Assembly (NCBI RefSeq): GCF_014646195.1
Contig: NZ_BMMZ01000002.1
Coordinates: forward strand, 248,001 to 312,000
DNA: 64,000 nt
From: Microlunatus endophyticus
GTDB taxonomy: Bacteria; Actinomycetota; Actinomycetes; Propionibacteriales; Propionibacteriaceae
Direction of reading: 5' to 3'
A model generated the notes under the pieces. That model had not been told where the DNA came from. It did no database searches and worked only from the letters and a program-made list of their open reading frames with translations. This document shows, piece by piece, positions 44,018 through 52,836 of the stretch (position 1 is its first letter; the number at the start of each line of letters is the position of its first letter). The position numbers were made by a program, and so were the translations under genes.

Positions 44018-46683
44018 ACCCGGGCGCGGAGCACCGGTATCCCGGGCAGACCCGAGCTGACTCCATCCAGCGCGCGGTCGAGATCCTGCATTGCGAACCG
44101 CCGCCCGTAGTGTTCCTGGCTCTGCTCGACCAGTTCATGGATCGCGGTGTCCGCCGACAACGCGTTGGCTGCGGTGTTGCTGACCAGCAGCTCGATCGTG
44201 TTGGCGCCGGCGTGCAGTTGTCCGCCGACATCGAGCACGTAGGGCGGCGCCCACAGCATGCCGCAGGGCTGGCCGTTGACGATCACCTGGGCCACCTCGC
44301 GGATCGGCGTGGTCAGCTGCACGCGGTAGGAGTTTCCGCGGACACCGTCGCGCTCGAGCGATCCCGCATCGATCGGGATACCCGCGCCGAAGTCGATCAC
44401 GACCGGTCCAGACGCGAAGCTTGGGTCGAGCTCGAACGTCGTCCGGTAGCGGACGGTCCCGGAGAAGCTTTGCCGAGCAGGATCGGTCTCCCATCGGTGC
44501 GGCAGCGTGACGTCGGCCGGCTGGTCGCCAGGGAACTGCACCGACCACGATCTCAGCTCCACGATCCCTGAGCTCCCGACGATCCCTGAGCTCCCGACGA
44601 TCCCTGAGCCCCCGACGATCCCTGAGCCCCCGACGATCCCTGAGCCCCCGACGATCCCTGAGCCCCCGACGATCCCTGAGTTTGTCGAAAGGTCGTTCCC
44701 GTGTCCTCCGACAAGCGCGGGGACCGGCTGGTCATGCAGGACGATCACCACCGACTGGTAGGGATGGAGATCAAGAGTGATCGAACCGCCGGATCCGGAC
44801 GCGATGACGGCACCCGTCTCGGTTGACCACACTTCGTACGACGTCCGACGATCGCGCGGCGCGGTGTGCACCGTGCGCCGCAGGGGTCCGGTGTTGATCA
44901 CCAGATGGATGTCGGCGTCGTCGAGCCGGCGATGCACCGACCCGATGTCACCGGTCGCGGGGAAGACCTGCAGATCCGGCCCGATCGTGTCGGCGATCCG
45001 TTCCACCAGTCCGTCGGCCGATCGCGTCCGGATCAGCGACCCGCCTGCTCGTCGGTGGTTTTCCAACCAGGCTTGGGTTCCTTCCGGGACCGTGCTGGTC
45101 GCCGGCAGGATGATCACCGGCACCGCAGCCGGGTCGAGCACCGTCAGCGCGTGGTCGTCGACGAGATCGAAGTCCCAGCCGTTCTCCCGGATCGCGGCAG
45201 GGATCGCCGGGTCGATGTGGCCGCGCGTCTCCCGCCACAGATCGAGCGATCCGGAGACCTCGTGGCCGAGCTTGGGGAATATGTCGTCGGTGGGGATGTA
45301 GATCAGCACGTCGGTCACCGGCCGTCCCTGGCGCATCAGCCAGCAGAGCCGTTGCAGGTAGCGAGTCAGCTCACCCATCGCCGGCCACCATGGGTTGCGA
45401 TCGTCCAGTGCTCCGGCCGCGTAGAAATACCAGCCCAGCCCTCGATCGACTTGCGGTGAATACGGCCAGCCGTGTCCGATGAACTGGTTGATCCCGGCGA
45501 GCAGGTGCTCGTGCGCCTCACCCTTCAGGTCGAGCAGCGTTGCCCTGAACGACGGTGAATGCACCCAGGTCCAGGTCTCGGACGAGACGACGGGCAGCCC
45601 GTAGCAGTGGGCGGCCGAGGACGCCCACCGGGTCTGGGTGATCTCCTTCCAGCCGAATCCTTCTCCCTCGTAGAGATCGGCGAACCGGTAGCTGCTCACC
45701 GAGGCCGGCGGAGTGCCGTAACCCTGGATCCGGAACGGGACGCCGTGACCGGCTGCCCAATCCCGGAAGACGGCAACGAAGTTCTCTTCGTACAGCTCGG
45801 TCAAGGTCCGGTAGTAGTCGATCCGCAGGTGGTCGGAATCCTCGCCGGCGATGATCAACTGGTGCAGCCTGGGCAGCAACGGATACCCGCGCCGGCGCTC
45901 GAACTCCTCGGTCATCGCCGGTGTCCAGTTGGCCCCGTAGACCTCGAGACTGTCGCAGAAGACCGAACCGATCAGGTCCGCCGGCACCGCCGCGAGCAAC
46001 GGCTCGGCGACGTGGTCCAGATGGGCCCGCGCCGCCGTGGCCGAGTAGTGATCAAGAACCGGTCCGTCAGCGCCGGCGGCAGCCCGCTTGACGACCTGGC
46101 CGGTGGGACGTGCCGAGACGATGATCAACTGACGCGGACCGCTGCCGGCAGGGATCCGCAGGGTCCCGTCGACGGCCTCCAGTATCGTGAAGTCTGCCGG
46201 TTCGCCGACGCTGCCCGGACCGAGGTAGCACGCCAGCACCCGTTCACTCGGCCCACCAGCACCGGACGGCGACCCGACCGTGCTCGCGGCTGGGATCGTT
46301 GCTGCGGCCGGCGGGATCTCGCGCCGGTCCCAGTGCAGCATGCTGGCGGCCAGTTCGGTGCCGATGTGCGGCCCGCCGAAGGACCAGCCGCTGCCCAGGG
46401 TCAGGTCGAAGCGCAGGCCGAGCTCGTTGGCCCGTTCGGCCGCGTACCGCAACTGCCCCAAGAAGGTGTCCGACAGCAGTTCGGGACTGTCCGGGCTGAG
46501 CGGATAGACGTAGGACACCTCGACGCCGCCGATCCCGGCTGCCGCCATCGCCGTCAGTTCGCGGTCCAACTCGCCGCGCTCGACATCCGGCCCGAACCAC
46601 CACCAGCGCATCATGGGACGGCTGTCCGGCGGCGGATTCAGCCAGCCGGCGCGCAGATCGTCGAGGCTCTGACCTATAGGCAT
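44014..46683 (-). CDS. GH106-like alpha-L-rhamnosidase
   Basis: 889 residues from ATG 46683. The N-terminal part MMRWWWFGPDVERGELDREL, AGIGGVEVSYVYPL and LGLRFDLTLGSGWSFGGPH (about residues 23-110), and VSSETWTWVHSPSFRATLLDLKGEAHEHLLAGINQFIGHGWPYSP (outline) in the middle, fit GH106 rhamnosidases, with a C-terminal galactose-binding-like beta domain (YRTTFELDPSFASGPVVIDFG). No signal peptide, so probably cytoplasmic hydrolysis of imported rhamnosides. Oddity: six GIVGGS/GIVGSS units (44563-44670) precede the C-terminal domain. Confidence 0.8.
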   Translation of the reverse strand: MPIGQSLDDLRAGWLNPPPDSRPMMRWWWFGPDVERGELDRELTAMAAAGIGGVEVSYVYPLSPDSPELLSDTFLGQLRYAAERANELGLRFDLTLGSGWSFGGPHIGTELAASMLHWDRREIPPAAATIPAASTVGSPSGAGGPSERVLACYLGPGSVGEPADFTILEAVDGTLRIPAGSGPRQLIIVSARPTGQVVKRAAAGADGPVLDHYSATAARAHLDHVAEPLLAAVPADLIGSVFCDSLEVYGANWTPAMTEEFERRRGYPLLPRLHQLIIAGEDSDHLRIDYYRTLTELYEENFVAVFRDWAAGHGVPFRIQGYGTPPASVSSYRFADLYEGEGFGWKEITQTRWASSAAHCYGLPVVSSETWTWVHSPSFRATLLDLKGEAHEHLLAGINQFIGHGWPYSPQVDRGLGWYFYAAGALDDRNPWWPAMGELTRYLQRLCWLMRQGRPVTDVLIYIPTDDIFPKLGHEVSGSLDLWRETRGHIDPAIPAAIRENGWDFDLVDDHALTVLDPAAVPVIILPATSTVPEGTQAWLENHRRAGGSLIRTRSADGLVERIADTIGPDLQVFPATGDIGSVHRRLDDADIHLVINTGPLRRTVHTAPRDRRTSYEVWSTETGAVIASGSGGSITLDLHPYQSVVIVLHDQPVPALVGGHGNDLSTNSGIVGGSGIVGGSGIVGGSGIVGGSGIVGSSGIVGSSGIVELRSWSVQFPGDQPADVTLPHRWETDPARQSFSGTVRYRTTFELDPSFASGPVVIDFGAGIPIDAGSLERDGVRGNSYRVQLTTPIREVAQVIVNGQPCGMLWAPPYVLDVGGQLHAGANTIELLVSNTAANALSADTAIHELVEQSQEHYGRRFAMQDLDRALDGVSSGLPGIPVLRARV
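44563..44692 (-). repeat. six 18-bp tandem repeats ending in a palindromic dispersed repeat
   Basis: On the plus strand six units GATCCCTGAGCYCCCGAC run from 44563 to 44670; the seventh (44671-44692) continues instead as GATCCCTGAGTTTGTCGAAAGG. That last unit matches the dispersed repeat in dnaE2 (GATCCCTGAGCCTGTCGAAGGG at 37699-37719). The tandem array therefore looks like amplification of one half of a resident palindromic repeat, inside a coding frame. Confidence 0.85.
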
Positions 46684-46805
46684 GCAGGACTCCCGTGTCG
46701 CTGACTGCTGTCGTGCGGGCCGGCAGGCGGCAAGCGCCGCACAGTGCCGTTGAATGGTTTCAATCGAGCAGCGAGTCTAGCCGACCTTGGCGTCGAACGC
46801 CTGGC

Positions 46806-46965
46806 GGGCGGCCCGGCCGCCGTCGGCGCCGGAACCGGGATGGGCGCCGCGATCGCCGTACGTTCGGCGGCATCGACGTGCTGGAGCATTCGCCGGCGCC
46901 GGTGATCACGAACTACCACCCGACGTTGCCGTCGCAGACCACGCCCGAGGCGGTGCAGTGCAACC
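46806..46965 (+). pseudogene. internally deleted short-chain dehydrogenase remnant
   Basis: One frame (46806 on) reads GGPAAVGAGTGMGAAIAV, the Rossmann Gly motif of an SDR. Directly after, in another frame from 46860, comes FGGIDVLEHSPAPV and TTPEAVQ, matching the FGxIDVLEYSPAP stretch that normally lies about 70 residues later. The middle and the catalytic C-terminal half are missing. The rest of the 393-bp gap between the rhamnosidase and PrsW genes shows nothing recognisable. Confidence 0.55.
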
Positions 46966-47076
46966 ACGCGCGACGAGGCGGAGGTGGTCTTCACCGCTGG
47001 CTAGGATCATCGCAACCGCGCCGGGTCGGTCGGCGAACCGGTGGACGGGAGCAGGCAAGTGGACGGGAGCCGGGCA

Positions 47077-48267
47077 ATGGCACCACTCACCCCGAAGGCC
47101 ATCATCGAGGGCCGTACGGGCAATCGGCCTGCGACCGTCCTGATCATCGGGCTGGTGCTCGCCGGCGTCGGTGCGCTGGCGGTGATGGGGGCGTACTTCT
47201 ACTTCGACGGGGCCGTTCACACGGTCGTCGCGACGATCATGGCGCTCCCGGTCGGGGCGATCGTCGTGGCGGGGTTGCTGTACCTGGACCGGTTCGAACC
47301 CGAGCCACCGCTCAAACTGCTCTTCGCCTTCCTGTGGGGCTGCGGGGTGGCCGCGCTGATCGCCTTGGTCGTCAACAGCCTGGGCATCGTGGTGCTGAGC
47401 TCGGCCATCGGGGCCGCCGGCGGAAATCTGCTGGTGGCCTCGTTCTTGGGGCCCATGGTGGAGGAGACCCTCAAGGGGTCGGTCCTGCTGGTGCTGCTGT
47501 GGCGGCGGCGGGACGAGATCAACGGCGTCACCGACTGCGTGCTGTACGCCGGCATGGTCGCGATGGGCTTCGCCGTGATCGAGGACGTCAACTACTTCGC
47601 CGAGGCGATGGGGCGCTCGGGAGAGGCGGCACTGCTCACCTGGATCGTCCGCACGCTCTTCGGGCCGGTCGGACACCCGGCCTTCACCAGCGCGACCGCT
47701 GTCGGTGTGGCCTACGCGGCCACCGGCCGACGGGGCGCCAAGGGAGTGCTGGCGGTGATCGGCGGATGGTGCATCGCCGTCTTCCTGCACATGTCCTGGA
47801 ATATCGGCAGCAGCTTCGGCCTGCCGGGGATCGCCGTCAGCCTGGTCTTCATCCTCGGCTGGATCGCGGTCCTGGTCGTCCTGCTGGTCCGCGACCGCCG
47901 CCGGCTGATCGGCACCATCCAGCAGTACCTTCCGCTCTACATCCCCTCGGGGATCGTGTCGGCTCCCGACATCGCGATGCTCAGCAATCTGCGATCCCGT
48001 CGACTGGCCCGACAGCAGGTCCGAGCCCGGCTGGGTGTCCCGGCCGCACGGGCCATGGCCGACTACCAACTGGCAGCGACCGAGCTGGCGTTGTTGCATG
48101 CCAGCGCCACGACCCGGACTGTGACGCCGCAGCGGTTCAATTTCCGCCAGCAGGGTCTGACGTATCTGATGGGCCAGGCACGCCAGGCGTTCACCCCGCC
48201 GGCACCGCTGCCGCGCGGCCCCTACCCGTACCAGGCGCCCTCAGAGCCGCCGCACGGGAGACCCTGA
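47077..48267 (+). CDS. PrsW-family intramembrane metalloprotease-like protein
   Basis: 396 residues from ATG 47077 (GTG 47041 possible). About eight membrane helices. Family motifs: FLGPMVEETLKG (the EExxK-type metal site), FAVIEDVNYF, GHPAFTSATAVG and VFLHMSWN, with conserved Glu and His residues in membrane context. PrsW proteases start regulated proteolysis of anti-sigma factors in Bacillus; the target here is unknown. A soluble C-terminal tail of about 120 residues (RQQVRARLGVPAARAMADYQ) ends with a Pro-rich stretch. It overlaps the convergent dehydrogenase gene by 27 bp. Confidence 0.85.
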   Translation: MAPLTPKAIIEGRTGNRPATVLIIGLVLAGVGALAVMGAYFYFDGAVHTVVATIMALPVGAIVVAGLLYLDRFEPEPPLKLLFAFLWGCGVAALIALVVNSLGIVVLSSAIGAAGGNLLVASFLGPMVEETLKGSVLLVLLWRRRDEINGVTDCVLYAGMVAMGFAVIEDVNYFAEAMGRSGEAALLTWIVRTLFGPVGHPAFTSATAVGVAYAATGRRGAKGVLAVIGGWCIAVFLHMSWNIGSSFGLPGIAVSLVFILGWIAVLVVLLVRDRRRLIGTIQQYLPLYIPSGIVSAPDIAMLSNLRSRRLARQQVRARLGVPAARAMADYQLAATELALLHASATTRTVTPQRFNFRQQGLTYLMGQARQAFTPPAPLPRGPYPYQAPSEPPHGRP

Positions 48268-49221
48268 GCGCCACGCCAGGATGTCGTCGACGGCGTCGGC
48301 GAAGAACCGCCGGTAGGTGTCGGCGGTGACATAGCCCAGATGCGGTGCCAGCACGGTGTTGCGCACGGTTCGCAGCGGATGGTCCGTCGGCAGCGGCTCG
48401 ACGTCGTAGACGTCCAGGCCGGCGCCGGCGATCCTGCCCTGGCTCAATGCCTGCACCAGTGCAGCTTCCTCGATCAGCGGCCCGCGCGAGCTGTTGATCA
48501 GATAGGCCGTCCGTTTCATCGACCGGAGATCGTCGGCGGTCAGGGTGTTCCGGGACCGGTCGGACAGTTTCAGATGCAGCGTCACGATGTCGGAACCGAC
48601 CAGCAGCTGCTGTTTGGTGACCGGTGTGATACCGAGCGACCGGGCGTGATCATGATCAAGGTTGGGGGACCAGGCGACGACCCGCATGCCGAAGGCCAGG
48701 CCAATGGTGGCGACCCGCGTCCCCAACCGACCGAGGCCGATCACGCCGAGGGTGTGGCCTTCCAGGTCGATGCCCACTGTCGACTGCCAACCGCCGGAGC
48801 GGATCAACGCATCCTCGGCGGGGATGTGCCGGGCACAGGCAAGGATGAGCGCCCAGGTCAACTCGGCCGCCGAATGGGGTACGCCACCGGTCCCACAGAG
48901 CTCGATACCGCGGTCCCGTGCCGCGTCGACATCGATTGCCGCGTTCCACATCCCGGCGGTGACGATCAGCTTCAGGTCGGGGAGTTGATCAAGAACCTGG
49001 ACGGGCAGCGCCGTACGCTCCCGGACCGCCACCACCACGTCCGCACCCGCCAAGGCCGCGATCAGCCTGGGACCTTCGAGGTGATCTTGGAGGAAGATCA
49101 CCTCGGTATCCGGCCCGAGCGCGGCCCAATCGGCATACCCGGCGATCACCTGCTGATAGTCGTCCATCACGACCACCCGCAGGGGTCCCAGCGTCGTCGG
49201 CATCTGGTTCACCATCGGCAT
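48241..49221 (-). CDS. D-2-hydroxyacid dehydrogenase family protein
   Basis: 326 residues from ATG 49221 (ATG 49215 also possible). Nucleotide-binding motif LGVIGLGRLGTRVATIG (GxGxxG), followed by the catalytic region INSSRGPLIEEAAL (Arg), GLDVYDVEPLPTDHPLR (Glu) and APHLGYVT (His), the R-E-H set of the family. It oxidises or reduces a 2-hydroxy/2-keto acid with NAD(P)H; substrate not predictable. It lies downstream of the DUF6328 gene on the same strand. Confidence 0.88.
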   Translation of the reverse strand: MPMVNQMPTTLGPLRVVVMDDYQQVIAGYADWAALGPDTEVIFLQDHLEGPRLIAALAGADVVVAVRERTALPVQVLDQLPDLKLIVTAGMWNAAIDVDAARDRGIELCGTGGVPHSAAELTWALILACARHIPAEDALIRSGGWQSTVGIDLEGHTLGVIGLGRLGTRVATIGLAFGMRVVAWSPNLDHDHARSLGITPVTKQQLLVGSDIVTLHLKLSDRSRNTLTADDLRSMKRTAYLINSSRGPLIEEAALVQALSQGRIAGAGLDVYDVEPLPTDHPLRTVRNTVLAPHLGYVTADTYRRFFADAVDDILAWRSGSPVRRL

Positions 49222-49237
49222 TCTGCCAGTCGGGCAC

Positions 49238-49747
49238 TCAGTCGAGCGTGCCACCTGCCGGGCCACCCCGGGAGGTCAGCCGCAGCCGCAGCGGGACGCC
49301 GATCCACAGTGCTGCAGTGGCGAGGAAGATGACGACACCCACGACCCAGCCGAGCGGGAGTCCGAGCACCACGTCGAAGATCAACAACACCGTTCCGGAG
49401 AAGAGGATCGAGGACGCCACCAGGCAGATGATCAGGACCCGGTTGGACATCGAGACCAGATCGCCGATCCGATGCCGCCGAAAGAGCATCCGATGGGCGG
49501 CAACGGGTGCCAGGGCCAGGATCGACACCGCGGCCGCGAGCACCACCAGTCCCAGATAGATCGTCGTCTGAGCCGGGGAGAGCGTGCCGAACCGATTCTG
49601 GAAGGGAAGCGTCAGCAGGAAACCCGCCAGCAGCTGGGTGCCGGTCTGGGTGATCCGCAGCTCCTGCTGCAGGTCGTGCCAGTTGCGGTCGTAACGCTCC
49701 TGCTCGGTCTCGTGCCGTCCGCTGCCGGTCGGTTCCGGGTCGGTCAT
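49238..49747 (-). CDS. DUF6328 four-TM membrane protein
   Basis: 169 residues. A polar N-terminus RHETEQERYDRNWHDLQQELRITQTGTQLLAGFLLTLPFQNRF (outline) leads into four membrane helices (about 40-60, 64-88, 105-128, 133-152). This N-terminal pattern (ELR.TQTG.QLLFAFLLTLPF) is characteristic of DUF6328 (from memory). Function unknown. It may be co-transcribed with the dehydrogenase gene 17 bp downstream. Confidence 0.75.
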   Translation of the reverse strand: MTDPEPTGSGRHETEQERYDRNWHDLQQELRITQTGTQLLAGFLLTLPFQNRFGTLSPAQTTIYLGLVVLAAAVSILALAPVAAHRMLFRRHRIGDLVSMSNRVLIICLVASSILFSGTVLLIFDVVLGLPLGWVVGVVIFLATAALWIGVPLRLRLTSRGGPAGGTLD

Positions 49748-49913
49748 GGGCCAAGTCTGGCTGATCTGCCGCCCTGCGACCCCGCACCGTCACCCGGGAT
49801 TTCACCCATGTCGCAGCGGCACTGTCGTGGGTACTCTCGATCCTGTGTACGCACGACGCGTACGCCAGCATGCTGAGCCCGGCGCAGTCGTCGCCGACGG
49901 ACAGGAGGCAGCC

Positions 49914-50198
49914 ATGAAGATCAGGACACTCGGCGTGATCGCCGCGGGGGCGGCGATCGGCTACGCCCTCAACACGGAGTCCGGACGGCAGAAGCTCGCC
50001 CAGCTCAAGGATGCCGGCGGCCGGTTCCTCGGACGCCCGGACGTCCAGGCTCGGACAGCCGACCTTGCCGACAAGGCCAAACAACGCACCGGAAGCCTCC
50101 CGCAGCCGGTACAGAACATCGCCAACCAAACGATCGACAAGGCACAGCAGGCGACCAGCCGCGCCGGCAGCAACGGCTCGGCACCCGGCCCGGCCTGA
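49914..50198 (+). CDS. YtxH-like small protein
   Basis: 94 residues from ATG 49914; GGAGG lies 5-9 nt upstream. One N-terminal hydrophobic segment (LGVIAAGAAIGYAL, about residues 6-19) is followed by a helical, Lys/Ala/Gln-rich tail (SGRQKLAQLKDAGGRFLG, ADLADKAKQRTG). Such proteins are general membrane-attached stress-associated proteins of unknown mechanism. Confidence 0.7.
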   Translation: MKIRTLGVIAAGAAIGYALNTESGRQKLAQLKDAGGRFLGRPDVQARTADLADKAKQRTGSLPQPVQNIANQTIDKAQQATSRAGSNGSAPGPA

Positions 50199-50260
50199 TC
50201 GATCCTGGGGTTGTCCGGCACCCGGCTCGGTGCCGTACAGGCGTCGGCTACGCTCGCCGG

Positions 50261-50908
50261 GTGCCCGGCCAGTGGATCCTCTTCGACGTCGGTGGCGTCC
50301 TCGAACTGGTCGACGACGCGACCTGGCCCATCGCCTTCGTGGCCCGGTGCGCGGAGCGGCTCGGGATCAGCGCCGAGGAGTTCGAAGCCCGGCTCGCGAC
50401 GGTGCGCCTGCCTGACGCTGGGACCCGAAGCGGTGTCGAGGAAGAGTTCTGGCGGGTCTACGGGGTGGCGGTCGGCGCAGATCACGGACAGCTGCGGGCC
50501 ATCCGCGACGATTTCTGGGACGCCTACTGCGGACGGGCGAATGCTGAATTGATCGAATTCGCCCGGTCGCTGCTCGGGCGCGTCGGCCTGGCCATCCTGT
50601 CCAACTCCGCCGACGGTGCCCGCGAACAGGAAGAGCGCCGGTTCGGATTCTCGGCCGTCTTCGACCCGATCTGCTACAGCCACGAGATCGGCGTCAACAA
50701 GCCGGACGAGCGAGCCTTCCGGGCCACGCTGGATCGGATGGACGCCAGGCCGGGTTCGGTGATCTTCGTCGACAACCGCGCGGAGAACGTCGAGGCCGCC
50801 CGGGACCTCGGGTTGGTGCCGCTGCTGCACGTCGACAACCGGACGACGATCGAGGCCATCACCCGGCTGCTCGCGGACCTGCCGGCGGACGCCGGGAATC
50901 CGGTTTGA
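50261..50908 (+). CDS. HAD-superfamily hydrolase
   Basis: 215 residues from GTG 50261. Motif I is ILFDVGGVLEL, where the second Asp of the usual DxDGT/DxGGV is replaced by Gly as in many HAD-IA phosphatase-like proteins; motif II LAILSNSADG; motif III NKPDERAF; motif IV VIFVDNRAENVEAA. A helical cap (about residues 20-85) lies after motif I. Likely a cytoplasmic phosphatase or haloacid dehalogenase-like enzyme of unknown substrate. Confidence 0.85.
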   Translation: MPGQWILFDVGGVLELVDDATWPIAFVARCAERLGISAEEFEARLATVRLPDAGTRSGVEEEFWRVYGVAVGADHGQLRAIRDDFWDAYCGRANAELIEFARSLLGRVGLAILSNSADGAREQEERRFGFSAVFDPICYSHEIGVNKPDERAFRATLDRMDARPGSVIFVDNRAENVEAARDLGLVPLLHVDNRTTIEAITRLLADLPADAGNPV

Positions 50909-50962
50909 TCACGACAGGCTGACGCTAGAGTCTGTTCGTCCGACCCGTCGACGAGGAGTCCC

Positions 50963-51403
50963 ATGTCGCTGTCAGAGAAGTTGCTCGCCCCGCAGGTTCG
51001 GCCTGCTGTGATCGCCGATCTGGTCCATGTGGTCGATCAGGAGGTGAACGACAAGAAGGGCTTCTCCGGTGCTGCTGTGAAGGCCGGTTATGCAGCCGGC
51101 AAGAAGGTCATGCCCAACCTGGCCGAGCGCGCCCTGACCCGGATGCTGCCGGACTTCGCGACGGCAGCCGACCCGTTCTGGGACGACTTCCAGGCAGCCG
51201 GTGGCGGCGACTTCGGCCAGTATCTGAGCGGTCGGGGTCCGGAGGTGGCACAGGCTCTCGTCGCGGTCACCGACGACCGGGTCGCAGCAACCTCTCGGGA
51301 AGGGCTGAAGCGGGCGTACAAACCCTTGCGGGGCAAGGCGGTCGAGAATGTCCACGCCGCACTGCCACGGTTGGGTGCGGTGCTGCAGAAGCACGCCGGC
51401 TGA
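50963..51403 (+). CDS. DUF6918-like helical protein
   Basis: 146 residues. All-helical with no membrane segment: SEKLLAPQVRPAVIADLVHVVDQEVNDKKGFSGAAVKAGYAAGKKV (outline) and a C-terminal DRVAATSREGLKRAYKPLRGKAVENVHAALPRLGAVL. This pattern is shared by small actinobacterial proteins classed as DUF6918 (from memory). Function unknown. It lies in a run of short plus-strand genes, each with its own gap. Confidence 0.65.
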   Translation: MSLSEKLLAPQVRPAVIADLVHVVDQEVNDKKGFSGAAVKAGYAAGKKVMPNLAERALTRMLPDFATAADPFWDDFQAAGGGDFGQYLSGRGPEVAQALVAVTDDRVAATSREGLKRAYKPLRGKAVENVHAALPRLGAVLQKHAG

Positions 51404-51519
51404 GGCGGAGCTCCGGGCGACAGGTCGCGGGTGGCCCCCGATAGCATTCGATCATCGTGATCACTGCATTGATCACGGACTCGATCACCGTGGTGAACCA
51501 CCTGAGCCAAGGACCGCCG

Positions 51520-52287
51520 ATGCCCGTACTGGATTCGTTCTCCCTTGCCGGCAAGACGGCATTCCTCACCGGCGGCAGCCGGGGGCTCGGCCGCGCCATG
51601 TCCCAGGCACTCGGTGAGGCCGGAGCGGCGGTCGCGTTGTCGGCCACCACACTCGACGGTGCCCGTCGTGCGGCGGGTGAGCTGCAGGATCTCGGCATCA
51701 ACGCCTACGGCGTTCAGCTCGAGGTCTCCGACCGCGAGGACGTCGATCGTGCGGTCGCCGACATCACCGAGAACTTCGGCGAGATCGACATCCTGGTCAA
51801 CAACGCCGGCGGTGGTGTCGGGGGCGCCGCCTTCGACGCCGCGGAGGACACCTGGCGGCAGGTGATGAGTGTCAACGTCGACGGCGTCTGGTACTGCTCC
51901 CGTGCGGTCGCCCAACAGATGGCCGGACGTGGTGGCGGAGTGATCATCAACATCGGCTCGATGTCGGCCTGGATCGTCAACCAGCCGCGCTGGCAGATCT
52001 CCTATCTGACCTCGAAAGCCGCGGTGCATCACATGACCGAAGGGCTGGCTGCCGAATGGGCGCCGTACGGGATCCGGGTGAACGCGATCGCCCCGGGCTA
52101 CTTCCACACCGACAACTCGCCGATCTACGAGCCCGAGTACAAGCCGTACTGCGTCGACCCGGCACCGATGAAGCGCGGTGGTGAGCCGCGGGAGCTCGGC
52201 GGCGCCGTGGTGTTCCTGGCCAGCGAGGCGTCGAGCTTCATGACCGGTTCGATCGTCAAGATCGACGGCGGCTTCACGCTGTTCTGA
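51520..52287 (+). CDS. short-chain dehydrogenase/reductase
   Basis: 255 residues from ATG 51520 (AAGGA upstream). NAD(P) motif FLTGGSRGLGRAMSQ, NNAGGGVGGA, catalytic Ser in INIGSMSAW, Tyr and Lys in YLTSKAAVHH, and the C-terminal MTGSIVKIDGGFTLF. Overall most like sugar-alcohol or gluconate-type SDRs. A frame extends upstream to 51457 but has no RBS. Substrate unknown. Confidence 0.88.
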   Translation: MPVLDSFSLAGKTAFLTGGSRGLGRAMSQALGEAGAAVALSATTLDGARRAAGELQDLGINAYGVQLEVSDREDVDRAVADITENFGEIDILVNNAGGGVGGAAFDAAEDTWRQVMSVNVDGVWYCSRAVAQQMAGRGGGVIINIGSMSAWIVNQPRWQISYLTSKAAVHHMTEGLAAEWAPYGIRVNAIAPGYFHTDNSPIYEPEYKPYCVDPAPMKRGGEPRELGGAVVFLASEASSFMTGSIVKIDGGFTLF

Positions 52288-52313
52288 ACTGCTGGCACTG
52301 CCAGGATGGCGGT

Positions 52314-52700
52314 ATGGCTGTCACTACACGGGTGTTGAGTGTCTCGTTGCCGGTCGCCGATCAGGACCGAGCGCTGGCGTTCTATCGCGACGTCCTGGGA
52401 TTCGAGGTCCGGATGGACATGGAGCCATGGCCCGGAGCGCGGCTGGTCGAGGTCGTGCCGCCGGGATCGACGGTCGGGATCGTCCTGCTGCCGCTCGATA
52501 CCGAACTGCCGATGGCCGTTCGGATGGGCACCCCGGACGCGGCCGCGGCGCACGCCGAGCTGCAGACGTCGGGAGTGACGCTGCACAACGACGAGGTGAT
52601 CGAGCTGCCGGGAGTGGCACCGATGTTCTATTTCGCCGACCCGGACGGCAACGGACTGGTCTACATCCAGGAGGATTCCGCCGGTCAGGACCAGGACTGA
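52314..52700 (+). CDS. VOC (glyoxalase/bleomycin-resistance) family protein
   Basis: 128 residues. The beta-alpha-beta-beta-beta halves are visible: LSVSLPVADQDRALAFYRDVLGFEVRMD and GVAPMFYFADPDGNGLVYIQE (both outlines), with candidate metal ligands in the strands. These proteins act as small-molecule isomerases, dioxygenases or antibiotic binders. The aroG leader begins 24 bp downstream on the same strand. Confidence 0.82.
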   Translation: MAVTTRVLSVSLPVADQDRALAFYRDVLGFEVRMDMEPWPGARLVEVVPPGSTVGIVLLPLDTELPMAVRMGTPDAAAAHAELQTSGVTLHNDEVIELPGVAPMFYFADPDGNGLVYIQEDSAGQDQD

Positions 52701-52724
52701 CCGCGGGGGTGTAGAGTTCCTGCC

Positions 52725-52784
52725 GTGTTCGGTCGTTGGTATCGCTATTTCGCGTCGGCTCTGGAGGAGCCCACGTCGGAGTAG
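52725..52784 (+). CDS. aromatic leader peptide of the DAHP synthase gene
   Basis: GTG 52725 to TAG 52784 encodes MFGRWYRYFASALEEPTSE, 19 residues with Phe, Trp, Tyr, Tyr and Phe inside the first nine. Each aromatic amino acid made through the DAHP synthase pathway is represented. It is followed by two hairpins and then aroG. A possible -10 TAGAGT (52712-52717) places the transcript start on the leader start codon. Coding is inferred from composition and position; attenuation by aromatic leader peptides is established for other genes. Confidence 0.75.
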   Translation: MFGRWYRYFASALEEPTSE

Positions 52785-52836
52785 TCCGCGACCACAGATC
52801 TTCCAGAGCCAACGGGACCAGGAGAAATCCTGGTCC
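52757..52836 (+). terminator. attenuator hairpins upstream of aroG
   Basis: GGCTCTGGA (52757-52765) within the leader ORF pairs perfectly with TCCAGAGCC (52802-52810). Just after it GGACCAGGA (52815-52823), a GAAA tetraloop and TCCTGGTCC (52828-52836) form a perfect 9-bp stem followed by TTCGTC, the likely terminator. A ribosome stalled on the aromatic codons would affect the upstream pairing. An explicit antiterminator overlapping the terminator arm was not found by eye, so the exact switch is open. Confidence 0.7.

Noticed and set aside
51457..51519. Longer N-terminus of the SDR gene
   Set aside because: The NAD-binding domain begins after ATG 51520, which has an RBS; the extension lacks similarity.
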